Origin: an uncultured Lachnospiraceae bacterium
Lineage (GTDB): Bacteria; Bacillota; Clostridia; Lachnospirales; Lachnospiraceae
Length of the DNA stretch: 41,010 nucleotides
Assembly: GCA_944376425.1 (NCBI GenBank)
Contig: CALWCS010000094.1
Location: 1 to 41,010 of the forward strand
Reading direction: 5' to 3'
Made by a program: the position numbers and the translations under genes. Positions 17,471 to 26,043 of the stretch are shown piece after piece (position 1 is the stretch's first letter; the number at the start of each line of letters is the position of its first letter). The notes under the pieces were generated by a model. The model was not told where the DNA came from, did not search any database, and was given only the letters and a program-made list of their open reading frames with translations.

Positions 17471-18322
17471 ATGACACATCCCAAATTGACATTAGAGGAA
17501 AGAATCAAGGCAGAGCTGGCAAGCTATGACGGAACGGTCGGGATTTATGCAAATGATATGAAAGGGACAATCATTGACATCCGCGGCAGTGAAGTCTTTG
17601 AGACAGCAAGCAGTATCAAAGTATTCATTCTTGCGTGTCTGTATGAAGAAGTAGAACATGGAAGAAAACGCCTTGATGATATGCTGACTTGTGATGAGAA
17701 GTTTTATATAAACGGAAGCGGATTGCTCAGAGACCTGGATATGGGAGTGACACTGACAGTAAAAAATACAGCAATTTTGATGATTATTGTCAGTGATAAT
17801 ATTGCAACGAACATGATGATTGACTATCTGGGCATGGATACGATCAATGCATTTATCAAAAAAACGGGATTTCTTCATACGGTGCTGCACAATCCGATTG
17901 ATTTTGAAAAGTATTCGCAGCTGGGAAGCAGTACGCCAGAAGATTATGGCAGATTTTATGAATTGTTGATCGAGAAAAAACTTGTCAGCGAACATGCCTC
18001 AAAAGAGATGCTGGAAATTCTAAAGAAACAGCATTATAACAGAATGCTGATCAAAGATCTGCCTCAGTATCTGCTGGACAGCGAAGATACGGGAGACGAG
18101 GAGCTGATTACAGTTGCTTCTAAGAGCGGAAGCATGAATGCGTGTCGAATTGACGGAGGAATGATCAGCACGCCATATGGAAGCTATGTGATCGTAATCA
18201 TGCACAAGAAGTTTTATGATCCGTTATATTATTCTGACCATCAAGCAACAATTTATGGCGCAAAAGTCAGTAAACTGATTTTTGACCAGTATATGGCTTT
18301 GGAAGGAAGATTAAAATTATAA
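17471..18322 (+). CDS. Class A beta-lactamase-like serine hydrolase without signal peptide
   Basis: A 283-residue protein of the penicillin-recognising serine hydrolase fold. The three active-site motifs are present: Ser47-X-X-Lys50 (SSIK), Ser108-Asp-Asn110 (SDN) and Lys218-Ser-Gly220 (KSG). STPEDYGRF matches the segment that follows the omega loop in class A enzymes, but the ExxLN general-base motif is not visible. There is no signal peptide or membrane anchor, so it appears cytoplasmic, unusual for a penicillin-type enzyme. It is more likely a D-peptidase or esterase than a resistance enzyme. It begins 72 bases after ysxC, with AAGGAA before the ATG and a TATAAA (about 17433) that might be its own -10 box, and it ends at a strong terminator. 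It adjoins the D-amino-acid operon. Confidence 0.82.
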   Translation: MTHPKLTLEERIKAELASYDGTVGIYANDMKGTIIDIRGSEVFETASSIKVFILACLYEEVEHGRKRLDDMLTCDEKFYINGSGLLRDLDMGVTLTVKNTAILMIIVSDNIATNMMIDYLGMDTINAFIKKTGFLHTVLHNPIDFEKYSQLGSSTPEDYGRFYELLIEKKLVSEHASKEMLEILKKQHYNRMLIKDLPQYLLDSEDTGDEELITVASKSGSMNACRIDGGMISTPYGSYVIVIMHKKFYDPLYYSDHQATIYGAKVSKLIFDQYMALEGRLKL

Positions 18323-18323
18323 G

Positions 18324-18375
18324 AATTCTGCCTAAGAGGAGAAGCCGGGAAGCGAGCCTCTTGGGCAGAATTTTT
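18324..18375. terminator. Terminator after the serine hydrolase, probably bidirectional
   Basis: AATTCTGCCTAAGAGG (18324-18339) pairs with CCTCTTGGGCAGAATT (18357-18372) over 16 positions with one wobble, then Ts. On the minus strand the stem is followed by TTATAATTTT, so it may also stop the convergent dppA transcript. Confidence 0.85.
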
Positions 18376-18460
18376 GATTTTAAAAGAAAAGAATTTCTGC
18401 CTTTTTGAAAATAAAAAGTTTTATAAGGATAGCTTTTATCAGAAATAGGATAAGTTTGGC

Positions 18461-19258
18461 TTACAAGATAAACATTCGGGTAGTCATCAACTCTTGAATG
18501 GTATCGGCATGATATCTGACGGTATAGCCGTCGTCTAAGAGTGTAACTCCAGGATAAAAAGAAGCACGGTAGGCACGGGAATGTTTCTTAAAGTTAATTT
18601 CTACGTCAAAGCCAGACGGAAGAGACAAGTGACAAAGGTCTTTTTGAGCAATTGCTTTTTTCACTCCCTCCTGAATCAATTTACAAGAGTAAGAAGGACT
18701 GAGATTGATAGTCGCATTACCGACGCCTTTTTTTACAGCAACGGTCTGAAGATTAGGGTTATATTTTTGGGCATGTTCACACAGCATTTGGTCCCCGCTG
18801 ACAAAAAGAGACGGAACACCGAGAGATTCGGCAAAATAAGCGTGCATTAAAAACTCTGAGGCAATTTCACCATTAATTTTTACATAATTATTTCCACGGT
18901 TCATAGTATGGGCAAGCGGACTGCCGCAAAAACCGGCAGCGCAGTGATATCCGACAAATATGACGCCGTCAAAAGTCTGATCAAGACCAGCCACCATAGA
19001 TTCCGGAGAACCGTACCAGTCAGAGATAATTTTGACCTCCTTTGGAAAAACGGTCAAATCTAAATTACGCCCGGAATCGTGAGCATCTTTGACGATAATT
19101 TCATCCGCCCCCATTTCGATTGCTCCGCGGCACGCTGCAAGTGTTTCTGCTGTCATCTGTCTGGCAGCGGCAGCATGTTCTAAATTTCCAAGATTCGTAG
19201 ATTCCCAAGAAGTGACACCGGTAATTCCTTCGATGTCTGCACTGATATAAAATTTCAT
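18461..19258 (-). CDS. dppA: D-aminopeptidase DppA (M55 family)
   Basis: Zinc peptidase that removes N-terminal D-amino acids from short peptides such as D-Ala-D-Ala. The 265-residue protein shows the M55 ligands at nearly the positions of B. subtilis DppA: Asp8 and Glu10 (ADIEG), His60 (VKDAHDSGRN), His105 (FVGYHCAAG), the catalytic-type His117 in PLAHTMN and Glu135 or Glu131 (INGEIASEF). The ATG at 19258 is preceded by AGAAAGGAAA; an in-frame start 12 codons upstream lacks such a site. It is the last gene of the alr operon, 91 bases after the M20 gene. In B. subtilis dppA heads the dipeptide transport operon, here encoded divergently. Confidence 0.93.
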   Translation of the reverse strand: MKFYISADIEGITGVTSWESTNLGNLEHAAAARQMTAETLAACRGAIEMGADEIIVKDAHDSGRNLDLTVFPKEVKIISDWYGSPESMVAGLDQTFDGVIFVGYHCAAGFCGSPLAHTMNRGNNYVKINGEIASEFLMHAYFAESLGVPSLFVSGDQMLCEHAQKYNPNLQTVAVKKGVGNATINLSPSYSCKLIQEGVKKAIAQKDLCHLSLPSGFDVEINFKKHSRAYRASFYPGVTLLDDGYTVRYHADTIQELMTTRMFIL

Positions 19259-19349
19259 AAATAGTTTCCTTTCTAACGGATTTTTTTGCTGCACGGAAAA
19301 TTTTATTTTCTATACAGCAAAAGAGATTGGTATCAATAGAAGCAGCCAG

Positions 19350-20540
19350 TTAATCGAGAGTTAACAAAGAAAAAATATTTGCAATCTGTAGTTCAACTCC
19401 GATCGGAATACAGCGCTCATCAAGCTCAAATTCTTTACTGTGAAGGGAAGCAGTCATACCTTTTTTACGGTTTCCACATCCAAGATGGAAGAAAGCTCCA
19501 GGAGCTTCTTCCAGAAAGAAAGAAAAATCTTCTACGCCAAGACTTGGAAATTCTTTTTGATGAAGATTTTCCCGACCAAGAAGACGTTCGGCATTTTTTA
19601 AGACGATGTCTACAATGTGATTGTCATTGATCAATGCATCGTAGCCATGTTCTACAAACAGTTCTGCTGATCCTCCAAATGCGGCGGCAATCAAAGAAGC
19701 CTGTTTTTCTATGTAGGCAAGAGCATTTGTACGCATTTGGGCGTCAGTAGTGCGCAAAGTACCATGAAGTGTAACTTGATCGCAGAGAATATTCGGAATT
19801 TTCCCGCCTTCGATACATCCAAAAGATAGCACCGCCGACTGAAGAGGAGAGATCGTACGGCTGACAAGCGTCTGTAAAGAAGAGATCAGCTGGGATGCAA
19901 TCACAATGGCATCGACTCCCTGTTCCGGATAAGCTCCATGACAGGATTTTCCATGGAGAATGATTCGAATGTCGTCTGAGGCGGCATTTAATTTTCCATA
20001 GCGATATTCAATCGTGCCGACTTCATGGTTGGGCATAACATGAAGTCCTAAGACGTAGTCAACATGGGGATGTTCCATGCATCCGGCTTCAATCATAGGT
20101 TTCGCACCGCCGACAGTTTCTTCTGCAGGCTGAAAGAAAATTTTTACGTTACCAGGAAGTTCTTCTTCGTAAGTTTTTAAGACATTTGCAATTCCAAGCG
20201 CAATCGTGGTGTGGGCGTCATGGCCGCATGCATGCATGACACCATGGTTTTGCGAACAACATGCGTGAGTGGAAGGCTCTAAGACGGGAAGCGCATCGAT
20301 ATCGGCTCGAATTCCTACCGTTTTTTTCCCTGACTTTTTCCCTTCAATGAGTGCGATCACACCGTGACCGGCAATATTTTTCTGATAGGGAATGTTCCAT
20401 TCATCGAGATAGTGACAAATTTGAGCAGAAGTGCGGACTTCCTGTTCACTTAGCTCTGGATGACAGTGAAAATCTCTGCGAATTTCAAAGAGCAAAGGGG
20501 TAATGTCTTGAATTTTTTGATGTAAATCGTTCCTATTCAT
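19350..20540 (-). CDS. M20 family amidohydrolase (N-acyl-amino acid/peptide hydrolase)
   Basis: Metal-dependent amidohydrolase of 396 residues, M20D type. Metal ligands appear as Cys105 and His107 in MHACGHDAHTT, Glu140-Glu141 in FFQPAEET, and a His in GLHVMPNHEVG; GIRADIDALPV precedes them, and a dimerisation domain lies in the middle. Relatives deacylate N-acetyl- or other N-acyl amino acids, indole-amino acid conjugates or dipeptides. It has GGAAGGAT before the ATG and lies 38 bases after alr. The operon context suggests action on D- or N-acylated cell-wall-derived amino acids, an inference from neighbours. Confidence 0.9.
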   Translation of the reverse strand: MNRNDLHQKIQDITPLLFEIRRDFHCHPELSEQEVRTSAQICHYLDEWNIPYQKNIAGHGVIALIEGKKSGKKTVGIRADIDALPVLEPSTHACCSQNHGVMHACGHDAHTTIALGIANVLKTYEEELPGNVKIFFQPAEETVGGAKPMIEAGCMEHPHVDYVLGLHVMPNHEVGTIEYRYGKLNAASDDIRIILHGKSCHGAYPEQGVDAIVIASQLISSLQTLVSRTISPLQSAVLSFGCIEGGKIPNILCDQVTLHGTLRTTDAQMRTNALAYIEKQASLIAAAFGGSAELFVEHGYDALINDNHIVDIVLKNAERLLGRENLHQKEFPSLGVEDFSFFLEEAPGAFFHLGCGNRKKGMTASLHSKEFELDERCIPIGVELQIANIFSLLTLD

Positions 20541-20578
20541 AATTGTATTATCCTTCCATATATCAGTATCCTATCTTG

Positions 20579-21763
20579 TCAAAGCAATGGCTGTAAAGAA
20601 AAGTTGTGAACGACACCGGCAATCTCTCCGCTTTTTTTATAGATGCGTGGAGGACGTGCTGTAAGCCGTGAAACAATCTCGTTTTTATTTGTGCCGGAAA
20701 GTTTAGCGGCAGTATCGATGTCAAGCGTGCCATTGCTGCCGTCTCCATAGATGATTGCCTCGTCGCCGATTGCTGCATTTTTGATATCTGTCAGATCGAC
20801 CATACATTGATCCATACACAGTACACCGACAAGAGGAGCTTTTTGACCATGGATGGTGACAAATCCCTTGTCTTTTAGATTTCTCGGATAGCCGTCAGCG
20901 TATCCAAACGGCAGCGTTCCAATGACAGAGTCTCTTTTTGCTACCCACAGATAATCATAACTGACACCTTCTCCTTTTTTTATATAGGAAATATGTGAGA
21001 TTTTTGACTTAAATGATAAAGCCTGCTTCAATTCCAGATGACCGTGGTGAAATCCCTTTAACCCATATAAAATAGCACCGGGGCGGATCATATCAAGCTG
21101 ATACTGCGGATAATCCACAAAGGAAATGCTGTCGGCAATATGGTGATAGCGGCAGCAACATCCATGTTGTTCCAGAATTTGTATCACACGGAGAAATCGC
21201 TGAAATTGCCGTTCATTTTCTGCTTCATCTTTCAGCGCAAGATGGGAAAAGATACCTTGTACTTCCAGATGAGGAAGAGAAAAAATCTGGATTATTTGTG
21301 CAATCGATTCCTCAGAATCAGAAAAGCCGATACGGTGAAAACCAGTATCAACTTTGATATGGACAGTGGCAGTCAGACCAAGACGCTGCGCAGTTTGACT
21401 GAGCAATTTGGCCTGATCTAAGCGGTCAATTGTCTGAATGATATGATACTGTACGACATATGGCAGATAGGAATCGGGAGTCAGTCCCAAAAGAAAAACA
21501 GGATAATCAGGATACTGTTTTTTTAATTCCAATGCTTCTGTCAAAGTCGCTACAGCAAGCATATCTGCTCCATTTTCCATCAAAATGGGAGCGATTTCAA
21601 GAGATCCATGACCATAACCGTTTGCCTTTACGACAGCGGCAATACAAACTCCTGGATTTGCCGCTTTTTTTATTTGCCGGATATTAAAAGCGATACAATC
21701 CAGATCAATTTCCAGAAAAGTATCACGAAAAAGCGGTTGATTTTTAAGTACGTTTTCAGGCAT
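20579..21763 (-). CDS. alr: Alanine racemase
   Basis: PLP enzyme interconverting L- and D-alanine. The 394 residues contain the PLP lysine Lys46 in VVKANGYGHG, the opposing catalytic Tyr269 in GVSYDY, HIKVDTGFHRIGF, MIRPGAILYG and GTLPFGYADGYPR. The start is ATG behind AAGGAGGAAC. First gene of a three-gene operon with the M20 amidohydrolase and dppA. Because its partners are degradative, this copy may turn recovered D-alanine into L-alanine, though supplying D-alanine for wall synthesis is also possible if it is the only racemase in the genome. Confidence 0.97.
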   Translation of the reverse strand: MPENVLKNQPLFRDTFLEIDLDCIAFNIRQIKKAANPGVCIAAVVKANGYGHGSLEIAPILMENGADMLAVATLTEALELKKQYPDYPVFLLGLTPDSYLPYVVQYHIIQTIDRLDQAKLLSQTAQRLGLTATVHIKVDTGFHRIGFSDSEESIAQIIQIFSLPHLEVQGIFSHLALKDEAENERQFQRFLRVIQILEQHGCCCRYHHIADSISFVDYPQYQLDMIRPGAILYGLKGFHHGHLELKQALSFKSKISHISYIKKGEGVSYDYLWVAKRDSVIGTLPFGYADGYPRNLKDKGFVTIHGQKAPLVGVLCMDQCMVDLTDIKNAAIGDEAIIYGDGSNGTLDIDTAAKLSGTNKNEIVSRLTARPPRIYKKSGEIAGVVHNFSLQPLL

Positions 21764-21797
21764 AATAAGTTCCTCCTTGTATCAAGAGTATTCTAGT

Positions 21798-21826
21798 ATT
21801 ATAGTCAAGCTGACAAAAAAATGCAA
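21798..21826 (-). promoter_or_regulatory. Promoter of the alr operon
   Basis: Minus strand: -35 TTGCAT (21821-21826), 17-base spacer, -10 TATAAT (21798-21803). The leader to the alr ATG is only about 28 bases. Confidence 0.75.
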
Positions 21827-22013
21827 TAACGAGGAGAAAAAATAAAAGATGTAGATAGATTGAAAACAAAATAAAAATGCATATAATATGAATAATTATA
21901 AATTATGGAAATCGTTGGCACAGGCGGTTGATAAAAAAGAACAACGGTAATAAACAGAGAAAAAAAGTAAACAGGACATGACAAAAGAAAGAAGAAGTTT
22001 ATCGTATAAAAAC

Positions 22014-22042
22014 TTGACTTTTTATATCGACAATATTACAAT
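22014..22042 (+). promoter_or_regulatory. Promoter of the opp operon
   Basis: -35 TTGACT (22014-22019), 17-base spacer, -10 TACAAT (22037-22042). Expected start near 22049, giving a leader of about 80 bases. Confidence 0.8.
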
Positions 22043-22055
22043 AATATCAGGTTAT

Positions 22056-22100
22056 GAGGACGGTGATGTCTGGAAGTGACAATGCCTTGCCTCTTTTTTT
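22056..22100 (+). terminator. Possible attenuator in the opp leader
   Basis: GAGG (22056-22059) can pair with CCTC (22090-22093), with a weaker inner GGTG/TGCC pairing, followed directly by seven Ts and lying about 30 bases before oppB. The stem is weak, so it may be a conditional stop or chance. Confidence 0.35.
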
Positions 22101-22131
22101 ACTTTAAAAATTTAGCAAGGTGGTGTGGAAA

Positions 22132-23058
22132 ATGCTTAAATACATTTTTAAGCGAATAATTGCCGGCGTGCTGTCGTTATTTGTATTGATTACCATTACA
22201 TTTTTCCTCATGCATGCCATTCCAGGCGGTCCTTTCAGTCCGGCAGAACAAAGAAACGTCCCGGAAAAAATCTTGGAACAGATTAATGAAAAATATGGAC
22301 TGAACGATCCGCTGATTGTACAGTATAAGACGTATCTGACAAATCTGCTGCATGGAGATCTTGGAATCTCATTTAAAAAGCAGGATACGACAGTCAATGA
22401 GTTAATTGCAAATGGATTTCCGGTATCGGCACAAGTTGGCGCGCTCGCCATTATTGTGGCTTTATCTATCGGAATTCCGCTGGGAATTTTGGCAGCAGTA
22501 AAACGCGGCAAAGGAATCGATGGATTTGCGATGGTTCTTGCTACGATTGGAATTTCTGTTCCAAGCTTCGTTATCTGCGTTTTGATGATGTATCTGTTTT
22601 GCGAGAAGTGGAAAATTTTGCCGTCCTATGGATTAAATTCGTGGAAGAGCTATATTTTGCCGGTATTTTGCATGGCTTTTTCTCCGATTGCATACATTAC
22701 ACGTCTGATGCGTTCAAGTATGCTGGAAGTTATGGGACAGGATTATATTCGGACCGAACGGTCAAAGGGAGTTCCGGAATTTACAGTAATCGGAAAATAT
22801 GCTCTTAAAAACTCAATTCTTCCGGTTGTCACTTATATCGGACCTTTAGTGGCATCTTTGCTGACAGGAACTTTTATCATCGAAAAATTATTTAGTATTC
22901 CGGGACTTGGACGATATTTTGTCTCAGCGATCGGAGACCGCGATTATTCTGTGACATTGGGACTTACTGTCTTTTTGGGAATTATGATTATCGTGTGCAA
23001 TCTGGTTGTAGATATTATGTATGTGATCATCGATCCAAGAGTAAAAATTGACGAATAA
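22132..23058 (+). CDS. oppB: Oligopeptide/dipeptide ABC transporter permease
   Basis: Integral membrane subunit of a peptide importer, 308 residues with about six membrane segments. The N-terminal MLKYIFKRIIAGVLSLFVL segment is the family's first helix, and the loop YIRTERSKGVPE contacts the ATPases (EAA motif); FIIEKLFSIPGLGRYF is typical of OppB/DppB. The ATG at 22132 is preceded by AAGGTGG; two in-frame GTGs just upstream overlap that site and were rejected. First gene of oppBCDFA. Confidence 0.94.
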   Translation: MLKYIFKRIIAGVLSLFVLITITFFLMHAIPGGPFSPAEQRNVPEKILEQINEKYGLNDPLIVQYKTYLTNLLHGDLGISFKKQDTTVNELIANGFPVSAQVGALAIIVALSIGIPLGILAAVKRGKGIDGFAMVLATIGISVPSFVICVLMMYLFCEKWKILPSYGLNSWKSYILPVFCMAFSPIAYITRLMRSSMLEVMGQDYIRTERSKGVPEFTVIGKYALKNSILPVVTYIGPLVASLLTGTFIIEKLFSIPGLGRYFVSAIGDRDYSVTLGLTVFLGIMIIVCNLVVDIMYVIIDPRVKIDE

Positions 23059-23078
23059 ACAGATGGTAGGGGAAAATG

Positions 23079-24017
23079 ATGGAAGAAAAAGGAATTGATT
23101 TAGAAAACTTATCAGACGAATTACTGCAGCCTCTGTCGCAGGAAGAGAGAAATACAGAAGAAATTTCCAGGGAAAGCGTTTCCTACTGGAAAAATTGCTG
23201 GAGACGCTTTCGAAAAGATAAACTAGCGATGACAGGGCTGATTATCCTTATTATTATGACGCTGCTGGCAATTTTTGTCCCTATTTTTTCACCGTATACC
23301 TATGACCAGACGGACTTTCTTGCCATGCTTCAGTGGCCAAGTGCGAAACACTGGTTTGGAACAGATAAAATGGGGCGTGATATTTTTGTGCGTACCATGT
23401 ATGGAGCAAGAATCAGCTTAAGCATTGGATTTGCAGCAGCGGCAATCAATATGGTGATCGGCGTTTTATACGGAGGAATTTCAGGATATCTAGGCGGAAA
23501 AGTGGACTTAGTTATGATGCGTATCGTAGATATCTTAACAGGGGTTCCAAGCCTTTTGTATATTATCCTGATTATGATGTTTTTGGGCAGCAATGTGCAA
23601 AGTATTTTGATTGCAATGTGTATGACTTACTGGATCACAACGGCGCGAATGGTTCGGTCGCAGATTTTTACACTGCGCGGTCAGGATTTTGCTCTTGCCG
23701 GCAAAGTGATCGGTGAGACAAAATGGCAGATTTTGATCCGCCATCTGATTCCAAACAGCATGGGATCTATCATTGTAACGGTTACTTTTTTAATTCCTTC
23801 TGCAATCTTTCAGGAAGCATTTTTAAGTTTCCTCGGAATTGGAATTCAAGTACCTATGGCGAGTTGGGGAACACTGGCAAATGATGCGATAGAATATTTG
23901 TTTACGTATCCTTACCAGATGCTTTTTCCTGCCGCAGCGATCAGCATCACAATTTTTGCACTGAACTTTATCGGGGATGGGCTTCGGGATGCTTTAGATC
24001 CAAGATTAAAGAAGTAG
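23079..24017 (+). CDS. oppC: Oligopeptide/dipeptide ABC transporter permease
   Basis: Second permease, 312 residues. A hydrophilic N-terminus of about 45 residues precedes the first membrane helix (MTGLIILIIMTLLAIFVPIF). HWFGTDKMGRDIFVRTMYGARISL is the OppC/DppC signature, and LRGQDFALAGKVIGE is the ATPase-contact loop. The start is either ATG of an ATGATG pair at 23076 and 23079; the second has better spacing from GGTAGGGG. It lies 20 bases after oppB. Confidence 0.94.
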   Translation: MEEKGIDLENLSDELLQPLSQEERNTEEISRESVSYWKNCWRRFRKDKLAMTGLIILIIMTLLAIFVPIFSPYTYDQTDFLAMLQWPSAKHWFGTDKMGRDIFVRTMYGARISLSIGFAAAAINMVIGVLYGGISGYLGGKVDLVMMRIVDILTGVPSLLYIILIMMFLGSNVQSILIAMCMTYWITTARMVRSQIFTLRGQDFALAGKVIGETKWQILIRHLIPNSMGSIIVTVTFLIPSAIFQEAFLSFLGIGIQVPMASWGTLANDAIEYLFTYPYQMLFPAAAISITIFALNFIGDGLRDALDPRLKK

Positions 24018-24031
24018 AAAGGAATCATACC

Positions 24032-25039
24032 ATGAGCGATGAAAAGAACAACTTGCTGGAAGTCAATAACTTGAAGACAAGTTTCCATACAAGCGACGGA
24101 ATTGTCCGTTCCGTCAGAGGCATTACGTTTCATGTAGAGAGGGAAGAAAGTCTTGGTATCGTAGGAGAATCCGGATGCGGAAAAAGTGTCACCATGCTTT
24201 CGATTATGAGACTGTTAGAAGATAATGCACAGCTGGAGGCAGATTCGATTTTATTTGATGGAGAGGATCTTGCAAAAAAGACGAAAAAAGAAATGCGTCC
24301 GATACAGGGAAACCGGATCGGAATGATTTTTCAGGATCCTATGACGAGTTTAAACCCTTTATTTACGATAGGAGAGCAGATAAAAAATCCTTTGAAACGT
24401 CATCAAAATCTGTCGGGAAAAGAGGCGCAGAAAAAAGCGATACAGATGCTGGAGCTGGTAGGAATTCCGGATCCTGCAAAAAGGATGCGCCAATATCCTC
24501 ATGAACTTTCAGGAGGAATGCGTCAGCGTGTGATGATAGCGATTGCAATGTGCTGCGAACCGGAACTTTTAATTGCAGACGAACCGACTACGGCCTTAGA
24601 TGTAACGATTCAGGCGCAGATTTTGGATTTAATGAAAGATCTGAAAAAAAAGTATCATTCTTCGATTATTCTGATTACGCATGATCTGGGAGTGATTGCA
24701 GGAGTCTGTTCCAGGATCGTGGTGATGTATGGAGGACTGATCATGGAAGAAGGGACGACAGAAGAGATTTTTTATCAGACCGCACATCCGTATACGGCGG
24801 GGCTGTTAGCCTCGATTCCAAAAGACACAAAAGAAAAATTGGTTCCGATTACAGGAACGCCTCCAGATCTTTTAAACCCTCCCAAGGGATGCCCGTTTGC
24901 TGCGAGATGCAAATATGCAATGAAGCTCTGTAAGGAGGTGCAGCCGGAATTTACACAGCTGTCGACACAGCACAGAGCAGCATGCTGGCTGCTGCATCCG
25001 GCAGTAAAACAGAAATTAGGAGAGGTGAAAATACGATGA
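24032..25039 (+). CDS. oppD: Oligopeptide/dipeptide ABC transporter ATP-binding protein
   Basis: Cytoplasmic ATPase subunit, 335 residues, with Walker A GESGCGKS near residue 45, signature LSGGMRQRVMIAIA, Walker B LLIADEPTTALDV and a switch histidine in ITHDLGV. The C-terminal GCPFAARCKYAMKLC is the cysteine motif of OppD/DppD proteins, which in some homologues holds an iron-sulfur cluster. Its TGA overlaps the oppF ATG by four bases (ATGA), indicating coupled translation. Confidence 0.95.
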   Translation: MSDEKNNLLEVNNLKTSFHTSDGIVRSVRGITFHVEREESLGIVGESGCGKSVTMLSIMRLLEDNAQLEADSILFDGEDLAKKTKKEMRPIQGNRIGMIFQDPMTSLNPLFTIGEQIKNPLKRHQNLSGKEAQKKAIQMLELVGIPDPAKRMRQYPHELSGGMRQRVMIAIAMCCEPELLIADEPTTALDVTIQAQILDLMKDLKKKYHSSIILITHDLGVIAGVCSRIVVMYGGLIMEEGTTEEIFYQTAHPYTAGLLASIPKDTKEKLVPITGTPPDLLNPPKGCPFAARCKYAMKLCKEVQPEFTQLSTQHRAACWLLHPAVKQKLGEVKIR

Positions 25040-26016
25040 TAGAAAAACCAAACCCTCTGCTTCAGGTAGAAGATCTGAGAATGCATTTTAAATTGAAAGG
25101 CGGTCTGTTCTCAAAGGCGAAATTTTTAAAGGCTGTGGACGGCGTCAGCTTTTCCATTCAAAAAGGTGAGACGATGGGATTGGTAGGCGAGTCGGGATGT
25201 GGAAAGACAACGGTCGGAAGAACGATTTTGAAACTATACCATCCGACTTCCGGAAAGGTCATTTATGACGGCAACGATATCACAGAATATTCGGATAAAG
25301 AAATGTTTCCCTACCGGAAGAAAATGCAGATGATTTTTCAAGATCCGTATACGTCGCTCGACCCGAGAATGACAGTAGGAAGTATTATCGAACTTCCGCT
25401 GAAGGTTCACAACCTGTATCAGGGAAAGGACAGGCAGGACCGTGTCCGGGAGTTAATTCAGATGGTAGGATTAAAACCGGATCATATCAATCGCTACCCT
25501 CATGAATTTTCCGGAGGACAGCGCCAAAGAATCGGAATTGCCAGAGCACTTGCAATAGAACCGGAATTTATTGTATGTGACGAGCCAATTTCAGCACTGG
25601 ACGTTTCCATCCAGGCACAGGTAATCAATATTTTGGAAGAACTTCAGGAAAAATTTCACTTTTCCTATCTCTTTATCTCTCATGATTTGTCGATGGTCAA
25701 ACATATTTCAAATAAAGTCGGTGTTATGTACCTGGGACATTTGATTGAATATGCTTCTGTGGAAGAAATGTATCAGAATATGCAGCATCCTTATACAAAA
25801 TCGCTGATGTCTGCTGTTCCGATTGCCGATCCGAAAAAAGCGGCTGCAAATCAGCGTGTGATTCTTCAAGGAGATGTGCCTTCTCCGATTCACCCGCCGA
25901 GTGGATGTCCATTTCGTACGAGGTGTCCGCACGCCAAAAAAATTTGTGAGGATCAGGTTCCGCAGCTGAAAAAGCTGAACGATGACCATATGGTCGCGTG
26001 TCATCTTTTATCATAA
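25036..26016 (+). CDS. oppF: Oligopeptide/dipeptide ABC transporter ATP-binding protein
   Basis: Second ATPase subunit, 326 residues, with Walker A GESGCGKT, signature FSGGQRQRIGIARA, Walker B FIVCDEPISALDV and the C-terminal cysteine motif GCPFRTRCPHAKKIC. The ATG at 25036 overlaps the oppD stop; AGGAGAGGTG precedes it. A longer in-frame start 18 codons upstream lies within oppD and was rejected. It pairs with OppD as the heterodimeric motor. Confidence 0.95.
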   Translation: MIEKPNPLLQVEDLRMHFKLKGGLFSKAKFLKAVDGVSFSIQKGETMGLVGESGCGKTTVGRTILKLYHPTSGKVIYDGNDITEYSDKEMFPYRKKMQMIFQDPYTSLDPRMTVGSIIELPLKVHNLYQGKDRQDRVRELIQMVGLKPDHINRYPHEFSGGQRQRIGIARALAIEPEFIVCDEPISALDVSIQAQVINILEELQEKFHFSYLFISHDLSMVKHISNKVGVMYLGHLIEYASVEEMYQNMQHPYTKSLMSAVPIADPKKAAANQRVILQGDVPSPIHPPSGCPFRTRCPHAKKICEDQVPQLKKLNDDHMVACHLLS

Positions 26017-26043
26017 AGTTTTCATTTTTAAGGAGGTTTTAGT

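Larger units (their letters stand above)
21764..22131. other. Divergent control region between alr and oppB
   Basis: No supported gene in 368 bases. It holds the alr promoter (21798-21826), a possible plus-strand promoter (TTGAAA at 21860-21865, 16-base spacer, TATAAT at 21882-21887), the strong opp promoter (22014-22042) and a hairpin with a T run close to oppB (22056-22100). A nine-codon ATG frame at about 21904 has no ribosome site and is not annotated. Confidence 0.6.

Noticed and set aside
17492..17995. 167-codon minus-strand frame inside the serine hydrolase gene
   Set aside because: Antisense to a gene with intact catalytic motifs; no ribosome site.
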